From Actinomycetota bacterium (GTDB lineage Bacteria > Actinomycetota > Acidimicrobiia > Acidimicrobiales > Ilumatobacteraceae), in NCBI GenBank assembly GCA_009704065.1, contig WLEX01000066.1:1-6747 (forward strand): a DNA stretch of 6,747 nt, written 5' to 3'. Position 1 is the stretch's first letter; the number at the start of each line of letters is the position of its first letter. The position numbers were made by a program, and so were the translations under genes. This document shows positions 1 to 4,668 of the stretch, one piece after another. The notes beneath the pieces are model-generated. The model was not told the origin of the DNA and searched no databases. It saw only the letters and a program-made list of their open reading frames with translations.

Positions 1-278
1 AATTCATCGTGCTCGGCTCGCACCACCAAATGCCACAAGATGTCATCGCCTAGTTCGTCTTCGTTGCCGAGGCCAAAGCCACACAACACGAGCAGATCAT
101 CGAGTGTGTCGACAGGCCGGGGCAGGAACTCCCACTTGTTCACTCGTCGCAGCACGGCAGGCCGGTGAGCCATGCGGTTCCATTCATCGATGATCTGGCG
201 CGCAGGGCCGTTTTCTGTTGCGGTCCACACCAGGCTGGATGGGGTAGGAGTGGGGATATCTGGGTTGGTGTACGTCAT
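1..278 (-). CDS. Hypothetical protein, N-terminal 92 residues (runs off left edge)
   Basis: The minus strand is open from an ATG at 276-278 to the window edge, giving 92 codons without a stop. The protein starts MTYTNPDIPTPTPSSLVW. A Thr/Pro-rich leader of about 15 residues is followed by a soluble, folded-looking stretch with Trp, Arg and hydrophobic residues (RQIIDEWNRMAHRPAVLRRV, then an acidic DTLDDLLVLCGFG segment and GDDILWHLVVRAEHDE). I see no signal peptide or membrane segment. There is no clear Shine-Dalgarno, because a 13-bp palindrome occupies that position, so the mRNA may be leaderless or the start may lie slightly upstream in the same open frame. Regular third-position use and a protein-like composition make this a real gene. 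I do not recognise the family. A helical nucleic-acid-binding or sigma-like protein is possible, but this is only an impression. It is transcribed divergently from the dienelactone hydrolase gene. Confidence 0.7.
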   Translation of the reverse strand, partial: MTYTNPDIPTPTPSSLVWTATENGPARQIIDEWNRMAHRPAVLRRVNKWEFLPRPVDTLDDLLVLCGFGLGNEDELGDDILWHLVVRAEHDE

Positions 279-280
279 AG

Positions 281-293
281 ACGCACGGTGCGT
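281..293. promoter_or_regulatory. 13-bp odd palindrome ACGCAC-G-GTGCGT before the leftmost gene
   Basis: The six-base arms 281-286 and 288-293 are exact reverse complements around a single central base at 287. It ends 3 bp before the start codon of the minus-strand gene, where a Shine-Dalgarno would be expected. It could be a protein-binding site or a small mRNA feature; the one-base centre is too tight for an RNA hairpin with full pairing. A function is inferred only from position and symmetry. Confidence 0.35.
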
Positions 294-310
294 AATCGCC
301 TTTACCCGTG

Positions 311-342
311 GTCTCACCGCAAGTCTCACCCAGGGTCTCACC
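311..342. repeat. Three direct repeats of GTCTCACC with a 12-bp period
   Basis: Identical 8-mers start at 311, 323 and 335, each separated by 4 unrelated bases, so the period is exactly 12 bp. Read on the minus strand the unit is GGTGAGAC. The array lies inside the 82-bp gap between divergent starts (278 on minus, 361 on plus), 19 to 50 bp upstream of the dienelactone hydrolase start. The spacers differ while the 8-mers do not, which points to repeated binding sites more than to a simple slippage repeat. The binding factor is unknown. Confidence 0.6.
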
Positions 343-360
343 TAGTGGAATACTTACGAC

Positions 361-1020
361 ATGCGCATTACTTTGCCCTCTGGAACTGAAGCCGAGATTG
401 TTCGTCACGCCTCTCCTCGCATGGGTCTTGTTGTTGCCCCCGACATTTTTGGAATGCGTCCCTTGTACGACGACATGGTGGCGAAGTTCTCTGCCGACTG
501 GGAGATGTCGGTGATAGCCGTTGATCCATTTCCTGGCACAGATTTTGGCCCCGAAATAGAGCCCCGATTTGCAGCTGTCCCGAATCTCGACGACAACGAT
601 CATCTGCGCGATTTATTAGAAGCTGCTGATGCTCTCGACACACCTGTTGTAGGTCTCATCGGTTTTTGCTTGGGTGGTATGTATTGCTTTAAAGCTGCTC
701 GTAGCGATCGCTTCGCGCGCATTGCAAGTTTTTACGGCATGATCACAGTTCCTGAGGGATGGAAGAGCAACACACAAGGTGAACCATTAGGAATGCTGAT
801 TAGTGGATACGCCGAAAGTGTTTTGGCGATTGTGGGTGAGAAAGATCACTACACACCCATTGTTGATATCGATCAATTGCGTTCCACTGGCGTACAAGTG
901 GTGCTGTACCCCGAAGCAGAACACGGATTTGCTCACGATGCATCGCGGCCGTCACATAGACCAGACGATGCAGCTGATGCATTTGCACGCGCGAAGGCGT
1001 GGTTACAGAGCGCTGTCTAA
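361..1020 (+). CDS. Dienelactone hydrolase family protein (alpha/beta hydrolase)
   Basis: This 219-residue cytoplasmic hydrolase is close to, or slightly below, the family's usual 230-250. The nucleophile elbow GFCLGG lies at residues 101-106 with Cys103 as the expected nucleophile. GEKDHYTP supplies Asp162 and EAEHGFAH supplies His188, giving the Cys-Asp-His triad of dienelactone hydrolases. An early strand ends APDIFGMRP (26-34), matching the family's QEIFG segment, but with Asp28 where the family normally has the glutamate that partners the cysteine. Classical members open dienelactones to maleylacetate in chlorocatechol breakdown. Most chromosomal homologues are uncharacterised, and nothing nearby (no catechol dioxygenase or maleylacetate reductase) supports that pathway here, so the substrate is unknown. 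There is no Shine-Dalgarno before ATG 361. AATACT at 349-354 could be a -10 box for a leaderless transcript. Transcription ends in the hairpin just after the stop codon. Confidence 0.9.
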   Translation: MRITLPSGTEAEIVRHASPRMGLVVAPDIFGMRPLYDDMVAKFSADWEMSVIAVDPFPGTDFGPEIEPRFAAVPNLDDNDHLRDLLEAADALDTPVVGLIGFCLGGMYCFKAARSDRFARIASFYGMITVPEGWKSNTQGEPLGMLISGYAESVLAIVGEKDHYTPIVDIDQLRSTGVQVVLYPEAEHGFAHDASRPSHRPDDAADAFARAKAWLQSAV

Positions 1021-1047
1021 ATTAGAGCGCGCGTTGCTCTAATTTTT
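1019..1047. terminator. Bidirectional hairpin terminator between convergent genes
   Basis: AAATTAGAGC (1019-1028) pairs perfectly with GCTCTAATTT (1036-1045), a 10-bp stem with a 7-base loop, followed by T's through 1047 on the plus strand. It starts within the TAA of the dienelactone hydrolase homologue and covers the last codons and stop of the convergent crp-like gene (stop 1022-1024). Because the stem begins with A's and ends with T's, it can act in both directions, more strongly on the plus strand. Confidence 0.8.
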
Positions 1048-1687
1048 CACGATCGATAATGCGGTATGAGCGATCGTGCTGTTCAAGCCAATGCAACTTG
1101 ATGAAACTTGCAATCGCTTTGTTGACACGTTCGCGGGAAGCACCGACCATGCCGGCGAGTTCTTCTTGAGTAACTGGCAATGAGAAATCGTTTTTACCTG
1201 CAGAAAGTTGTAGCAATCGTTTTGCAGTGCGTCCTGTGACATCGAGGAACACGCTGTCGGCAAGTGCTTGGTCCATCGAGCGAAGACGACGACTCAGTAA
1301 GCGAATGACATTCCACATGAGATCGGTGGATGAGTTGAGCTGAGCGAGAATTGCAGCGTACGGAAGTTCGAGAACAGTGGAAGCTTCAAGGGCACGCGCT
1401 CCGGCTGAACGAGTGCTGGAATCGAGCATGCCCATCTCGCCAAATAGGTCGCCTTCGTCCATGAGAGCAATGACGCTTTCACGGTGATCGAAAGGGCGGT
1501 TGCCAATAGCAATTGCAATGCGACCAGAGAGCACTACATACATAGAGTCAGGTGCATCGCCGGCCTCAAAAAGAACGTCGCCACGCACAAGCTGGCGCAC
1601 TTTTCCTGAGGATGCGATGTCGGAGAGCATTGATGCTGGGGCATCTGCAAAAAATTCTGTGTCCGCGAGAACCTGTTCATGTGCCAT
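1022..1687 (-). CDS. Crp/Fnr-family transcriptional regulator (GlxR/Crp-like)
   Basis: This is a 221-residue one-component regulator, close to the 224-227 residues of mycobacterial Crp and corynebacterial GlxR. Residues about 15-120 form the cyclic-nucleotide-binding beta-roll. GDLFGEMGMLDSSTRSAGA (79-97) is the phosphate-binding cassette, with Glu84, Arg93 and Ser94 in the places of the E. coli CRP residues that hold the ribose and phosphate of cAMP. A long dimerisation helix follows at about 122-150. The winged helix-turn-helix lies near 170-215, with VTQEELAGMVGASRERVNKA (172-191) as the HTH. The helix SRERVNKAI closely resembles the actinobacterial Crp/GlxR recognition helix. Cyclic nucleotide binding and a TGTGA-N6-TCACA-like operator are therefore likely but inferred. 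ATG 1687 is preceded by a close, weak AAAGG. The gene is head-to-head with ispD and convergent with the dienelactone hydrolase gene, and its last codons form the shared terminator. Confidence 0.92.
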   Translation of the reverse strand: MAHEQVLADTEFFADAPASMLSDIASSGKVRQLVRGDVLFEAGDAPDSMYVVLSGRIAIAIGNRPFDHRESVIALMDEGDLFGEMGMLDSSTRSAGARALEASTVLELPYAAILAQLNSSTDLMWNVIRLLSRRLRSMDQALADSVFLDVTGRTAKRLLQLSAGKNDFSLPVTQEELAGMVGASRERVNKAIASFIKLHWLEQHDRSYRIIDREKLEQRAL

Positions 1688-1717
1688 ACACCTTTGACGG
1701 TACTACCCTTCGGGTGT
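1688..1717. promoter_or_regulatory. Nested dyad symmetry between divergent crp-like and ispD starts
   Basis: Only 28 bp separate the two start codons. The inner element is GGTA-C-TACC (1699-1707). The outer arms are ACACC (1688-1692) and GGTGT (1713-1717), centred within half a base of the inner one. TACTAC (1701-1706) and its complement could serve as overlapping -10 boxes for leaderless or nearly leaderless transcripts. A shared operator is inferred. No TGTGA-N6-TCACA Crp site is present in the gap, so autoregulation by the adjacent Crp-like protein is not directly supported. Confidence 0.4.
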
Positions 1718-2366
1718 GGCTGAAAATGAAATCGTCTGGACAATTGTGGTGGCCGCCGGATCGGGTCTCCGATTTGGTCGTGCCAAGCAGTTCGAAGTCA
1801 TAGGTGGGCGCCGAATTGTCGACTGGGCAGTGGCCGAAGCGCACAATCACTCAATCGGTGTGATTGTTGTACTTCCTGTCGGTGAAGCTAACGGACCTGA
1901 CGAAGTAGAAGGTGGGTCTACACGTTCTGAATCGGTACGTCGAGGTCTTGCAGCAGTGCCCGCAGAAGCAACCATCGTGTGTGTGCACGATGCCGCTCGT
2001 CCGTTTGCTAGCCCTGCAGTTTTTCAACGTGTCATTTCGGCAGTGGTCGATGGAGCCGATGCTGCAGTCCCTGGCGTTGCCGTCGTTGACACCATTAAAG
2101 AGGTGAACGAATCGAACGTGGTGGTCTCTACTCCACGACGCGAAACTTTGCGTGCAGTGCAAACTCCACAAGCCTTTCGCGCGTCATCATTGCGCAGGGC
2201 ACACGAACATGGTGGCGAAGGTACCGATGACGCCGCACTCATCGAACGCATTGCCGGCGAAGTTGTAGTTGTTGATGGTGAAGTGGTGAACCGCAAGATC
2301 ACCACGGTGGAAGATTTGGAATGGGCTGAGGCTCACGCAATTCATTTGGCAAACGGAGAGATCTAA
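1716..2366 (+). CDS. ispD: 2-C-methyl-D-erythritol 4-phosphate cytidylyltransferase
   Basis: IspD joins CTP and MEP to give CDP-ME, the third step of the MEP isoprenoid pathway, in the cytoplasm. The 216-residue protein is slightly short (E. coli 236). Visible motifs are the CTP-binding loop AAGSGLRFG (13-21) with Arg19 and, downstream, Lys24 in AKQF, matching the catalytic Arg/Lys pair of E. coli. Others are GGSTRSESV (66-74), VHDAARPF (90-97), TPQAF (150-154), TDDA (170-173) and NRKIT (192-196) with Lys194. The usual Pro before KQ is Ala23. The start is GTG 1716: upstream frame use would run into the crp-like start region, and the mature N-terminus VWTIVVAAG fits the family. No Shine-Dalgarno is visible, so the transcript may be leaderless. 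It overlaps ispF by one base (TAATG), indicating translational coupling, and is first in the ispD-ispF-rlmB operon. Confidence 0.96.
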   Translation: MAENEIVWTIVVAAGSGLRFGRAKQFEVIGGRRIVDWAVAEAHNHSIGVIVVLPVGEANGPDEVEGGSTRSESVRRGLAAVPAEATIVCVHDAARPFASPAVFQRVISAVVDGADAAVPGVAVVDTIKEVNESNVVVSTPRRETLRAVQTPQAFRASSLRRAHEHGGEGTDDAALIERIAGEVVVVDGEVVNRKITTVEDLEWAEAHAIHLANGEI

Positions 2367-2854
2367 TGGTCGACATTCGTGTCGGCCAGGGTTTCGACAT
2401 TCATAAATTTGCAGATACACCGATTGAAGGAAGAGTCCTCATTCTTGGCGGAGTGTCGTTTCCTGGCGAGCCAGTTCTTGTAGGTCATAGTGATGCCGAT
2501 GTCATTGCACACGCTGCAGCCGATGCGCTGTTAGGGGCTGCTGGGCTCGGTGATATTGGTGAGCATTATCCCGATACAGATCCGGCATGGAAGAACGCAG
2601 ACTCGCTTGCAATTTTGCGCGATGTTGCGGCGAAGATAACCGCATCCGGTTGGCGTATTGGCAATGTCGATTGCAGCGTGGTGTGTGAGATTCCACGCAT
2701 TGCTCCCGTGCGCGACCAAATGATTTCTCTACTATCGGCTGCTGCAGGCGCGCCCATCTCGGTGAAAGGACGCAGGGCAGAAGGCCTTGGTTCTATTGGC
2801 CGTCGTGAAGGTATTGCTTGTTTCGCATCCGCACTCATTATCAAGGAGTCCTAA
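2366..2854 (+). CDS. ispF: 2-C-methyl-D-erythritol 2,4-cyclodiphosphate synthase
   Basis: IspF cyclises CDP-ME 2-phosphate to MEcPP and releases CMP, the fifth MEP-pathway step. It works as a trimer with active sites at subunit interfaces. The 162-residue length is normal. The metal site is Asp11 and His13 in GQGFDIH plus His49 in HSDADVIAHA. DIGEHYPDTDP (63-73) and GNVDCSVV (99-106) are family motifs, and IGRREGIAC (144-152) is the C-terminal signature. The segment that reads VKATTTE in E. coli reads VKGRRAE here (133-139): the glutamate (Glu139) is kept but the threonines are Arg136, Arg137 and Ala138. The ATG lies in the TAATG overlap with the ispD stop. GGAGAG at 2355-2360, inside ispD, is its ribosome binding site. 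The gene ends 2 bp before rlmB. Confidence 0.96.
   Translation: MVDIRVGQGFDIHKFADTPIEGRVLILGGVSFPGEPVLVGHSDADVIAHAAADALLGAAGLGDIGEHYPDTDPAWKNADSLAILRDVAAKITASGWRIGNVDCSVVCEIPRIAPVRDQMISLLSAAAGAPISVKGRRAEGLGSIGRREGIACFASALIIKES
2843..2848 (+). promoter_or_regulatory. Ribosome binding site AAGGAG fixing the rlmB start
   Basis: AAGGAG lies 8 bases before ATG 2857 and within the last codons of ispF. It selects ATG 2857 over the upstream in-frame TTG at 2818, which would add 13 residues and overlap ispF by 37 bases. Confidence 0.85.
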
Positions 2855-2856
2855 TC

Positions 2857-3852
2857 ATGGCTGCACGTAAATCAAGTTCCCCAAAAGTAAATACTGGCAA
2901 GCCAGGTCGTCCTGCTGGTGGTCGCAACACCAATAGCGGGAAAGGCGCACGCGCCGCTGCAGGTCGTGCACCGAGCACGGGACGTTCATCAAGTCCTCGT
3001 TCTGCTTCGTCACGCAATGTTGTTGCACGTGAAGGTGGCCCACGTGGTCGGCCAATTCGCAATTCCGATGTACGTCGTAGTGCACCTGTTGCAAAAGGTT
3101 TAGGTGGCGAACAAATCGAAGGTCGTCAAGCTGTACGTGAATTGCTCATTGGTCAGCGTCGAAAAGTAAAAGAAATTTGGATTGCACAAGATATTGATCC
3201 TGCCGCAATCATTGAAGACATCGAACAACTTGCCGATGCTGCACGCGTCACTGTTGTTGAAGTTCCTCGTCGCAAACTAGAAGACACGGCTCGAAGCGAA
3301 GCACCGCAGGGAATTATTGCTTTTGCACAACCACTTGAAGAGGTGGAATTTGCATCGTTGATGAAGAAGCGCAATGGCGTGATGCCATTTCTTGTGGCCG
3401 TCGATGGTGTGACCGATCCCGGCAACTTGGGCGCGCTATTGCGTTGCTGCGATGGTGCCGGCGTATCAGGTGTGATCTTGCCAAAACATCGCGCCGTGCA
3501 TGTCACCCCTACGGTTGCCAAAACCTCAGCGGGCGCCATTGAGCACGTACCGATGTGTCTGGTGCCAGGCCTGCCCGTTGCCATCACACAAATGCGCGAC
3601 AAGGGCATCTGGGTAGTTGGCCTCGACGACGACAGTGAGAACACGTTGTTCGACATCGGCAAGTTGGCCACGGAGGGCATTTGCATCGTGCTCGGGGCCG
3701 AAGGGTCGGGCCTCTCGCGCCTCGTTCGGGACCGCTGTGACACCATCGTGAGCATCCCCATGCTTGGCCAGGTGTCGTCGCTCAATGTGTCTGCCGCGGC
3801 TGCCCTCGCAACCTATGAAGTGACCCGTGTGCGAATGGCAGAACAGGCCTAG
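2857..3852 (+). CDS. rlmB: TrmH/SpoU-family 23S rRNA (guanosine 2'-O) methyltransferase
   Basis: A 331-residue SPOUT-class enzyme, probably methylating the 2'-O of G2251 (E. coli numbering) of 23S rRNA with S-adenosylmethionine. Residues 1-80 are a disordered basic tail rich in Arg, Ser and Gly (19 Arg/Lys, 2 acidic), typical in kind of actinobacterial homologues and probably RNA-binding. Residues about 85-160 (from EQIEGRQAVRELL) are the substrate-binding domain. The knotted catalytic domain spans about 175-325, with motif 1 DPGNLGALLR (187-196, catalytic Arg196), motif 2 VLGAEGSGL (278-286) and motif 3 IPMLGQVSSLNVSAAAALA (300-318). GC and third-position C/G rise sharply at about base 3360, roughly residue 168, near the start of the catalytic domain. 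It is third in the operon. The exact rRNA target is inferred from family; a TsnR-like or TrmH paralogue is possible. Confidence 0.9.
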   Translation: MAARKSSSPKVNTGKPGRPAGGRNTNSGKGARAAAGRAPSTGRSSSPRSASSRNVVAREGGPRGRPIRNSDVRRSAPVAKGLGGEQIEGRQAVRELLIGQRRKVKEIWIAQDIDPAAIIEDIEQLADAARVTVVEVPRRKLEDTARSEAPQGIIAFAQPLEEVEFASLMKKRNGVMPFLVAVDGVTDPGNLGALLRCCDGAGVSGVILPKHRAVHVTPTVAKTSAGAIEHVPMCLVPGLPVAITQMRDKGIWVVGLDDDSENTLFDIGKLATEGICIVLGAEGSGLSRLVRDRCDTIVSIPMLGQVSSLNVSAAAALATYEVTRVRMAEQA

Positions 3853-3865
3853 GATTAGTACCTTC

Positions 3866-3940
3866 GCCGGGTTAGCTCAGTGGTAGAGCAACGCACTTGT
3901 AATGCGTAGGTCGTGGGTTCAATCCCCACACCCGGCTCCA
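3866..3940 (+). tRNA. tRNA-Thr (anticodon TGT), CCA encoded
   Basis: A full 75-base cloverleaf is visible. Acceptor GCCGGGT (3866-3872) pairs with ACCCGGC (3930-3936). The D arm is GCTC (3875-3878) with GAGC (3886-3889). The anticodon stem ACGCA (3891-3895) pairs with TGCGT (3903-3907) around the loop CTTGTAA, whose anticodon TGT reads ACA. The variable loop is AGGTC. The T arm GTGGG (3913-3917) pairs with CCCAC (3925-3929) around TTCAATC. The discriminator is T3937, followed by encoded CCA. The gene starts 13 bp after the rlmB stop. TAGGAT (3850-3855) could be a -10 box overlapping that stop, but no good -35 is visible, so cotranscription with rlmB is equally possible. Confidence 0.97.
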
Positions 3941-4043
3941 TTTTCCCCTATTACATAAGGGTTTGAGGGGTGTCATACCCCTGGAAGCACCCAGCCACTA
4001 CCGTGTGGGCGTCTCCTATTTTGTCTACCGGAGGACCAACCCC
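3941..4043 (+). other. Leader between tRNA-Thr and the LytR_C gene, with hairpins
   Basis: The region holds several short stems. AGGGGT (3966-3971) pairs with ACCCCT (3977-3982) over a 5-base loop. CCCCT (3945-3949) could instead pair with AGGGG (3966-3970), or CCCT (3946-3949) with AGGG (3958-3961), so the structures are mutually exclusive. Further on, CCCA (3990-3993) and CAC (3996-3998) pair with GTG (4003-4005) and TGGG (4006-4009). Four T's directly follow the tRNA CCA, but no stem is followed by a T-run, so a classic intrinsic terminator is absent. Function may be tRNA 3' processing, weak termination or leader structure. Confidence 0.35.
4030..4034 (+). promoter_or_regulatory. Ribosome binding site GGAGG fixing the LytR_C gene start
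   Basis: GGAGG, within CGGAGGA (4029-4035), lies 9 bases before ATG 4044. It supports that start rather than the in-frame TTG at 3963, which would place the hairpin-rich tRNA flank in the coding region. Confidence 0.8.
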
Positions 4044-4667
4044 ATGAATCAACAACGCTCTCGCGGCTCACGCCCCACACTTCCTTCACCCAGCACAGGC
4101 ACCCTTGGCGCCGCTGTGGCTGTTGTAGCACTCGTGCTCGGCTTCCTTATTCTTCGCGATGTTCGCGGCGATGGCGGGACCGCCTCGGTCGTGCCGGTCA
4201 CCGACCCCACCGAACAAACCACACCAGAGGGCGGGTCCATAGATCCCAATGCCCCCACCACCACGGTTGCTTTTGCAGTGAATGGTTTCAAGATCCAGGT
4301 GGCCAATGCTTCGGGTCTTGCTGGCAGTGCCGGTGACCTCACCTTGAAATTGCAAGACCAGGGCTACGTCGTGCAAAAAGCACTCAACGTGGCAGCAGGT
4401 ACCGCAAAGCGCCAAAAGACTGGCGTGTTTTACAGCGTTGGTTGTGAAGCGGCTTCGCAAAATGTTGCTGCTGTTCTTGGCGGCAATGTTGAAGTGGGCG
4501 CCATGCCAAACCCTGTGCCAGTTGAAACCGCCACTGTTGGTGAAGCATGCATTCTGATTCTTCTCGGTACCGACCTTGCCAACAAGCCACTTGCTGGCGT
4601 TGTGGGCACAGGTAATGGTCAGGTTGTTCAAACAACAACCACAACAGTTACTCCAGCAGCGGGCTGA
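4044..4667 (+). CDS. Membrane-anchored LytR_C-domain protein
   Basis: This 207-residue protein has a short basic cytoplasmic N-terminus (MNQQRSRGSRP), one transmembrane helix at about 19-38 (LGAAVAVVALVLGFLIL), a Pro/Thr/Gly-rich extracytoplasmic linker (about 42-75) and a globular domain at about 80-177. It ends in a Thr-rich tail (TTTTTV, 197-202). The globular part (FKIQVANASGLAGSAGDL, LKLQDQGYVV, TGVFY, AAVLGG) matches the LytR C-terminal domain pattern: an initial V-x-N-x-S/T-G strand-turn, a helix ending in GY-V, and a paired beta unit. Cys134 and Cys169 could form a disulphide outside the cell. Free-standing LytR_C proteins are common in actinobacteria; their role is poorly known, presumably at the cell wall. 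The catalytic LytR-CpsA-Psr domain is absent. It is convergent with the glycerate kinase gene, with one base between stop codons. Confidence 0.8.
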   Translation: MNQQRSRGSRPTLPSPSTGTLGAAVAVVALVLGFLILRDVRGDGGTASVVPVTDPTEQTTPEGGSIDPNAPTTTVAFAVNGFKIQVANASGLAGSAGDLTLKLQDQGYVVQKALNVAAGTAKRQKTGVFYSVGCEAASQNVAAVLGGNVEVGAMPNPVPVETATVGEACILILLGTDLANKPLAGVVGTGNGQVVQTTTTTVTPAAG

Positions 4668-4668
4668 T

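Noticed and set aside
184..603. 139-codon minus-strand open frame across the repeat array and the dienelactone hydrolase start
   Set aside because: It is a shadow: it overlaps two better-supported genes, its His/Arg/Cys-rich product is unlike a folded protein, and part of it simply translates the 12-bp repeats as GET-type units.
836..849. GTGA-N6-TCAC, a perfect core of a Crp/GlxR site, within the dienelactone hydrolase gene
   Set aside because: It falls on the codons for the conserved GEKDH active-site segment, lacks the outer T and A of a full site, and is far from any start codon, so coding constraint and chance explain it.
2818..2856. In-frame upstream TTG start that would lengthen RlmB by 13 residues
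   Set aside because: It overlaps ispF, has no ribosome binding site, and AAGGAG sits 8 bases before ATG 2857.
3963..4043. In-frame upstream TTG start that would lengthen the LytR_C protein by 27 residues
   Set aside because: GGAGG lies 9 bases before ATG 4044, and that start gives the usual short basic N-terminus before the membrane helix.
3866..4043. Possible integration site of a mobile element at the 3' end of tRNA-Thr
   Set aside because: No integrase gene is present and I found no second copy of the tRNA 3' end within the window; the genes on both sides are ordinary.
4086..4631. 181-codon minus-strand open frame opposite the LytR_C gene
   Set aside because: It lies wholly antisense to a gene with a good ribosome binding site, membrane helix and domain pattern, and its composition is not gene-like.
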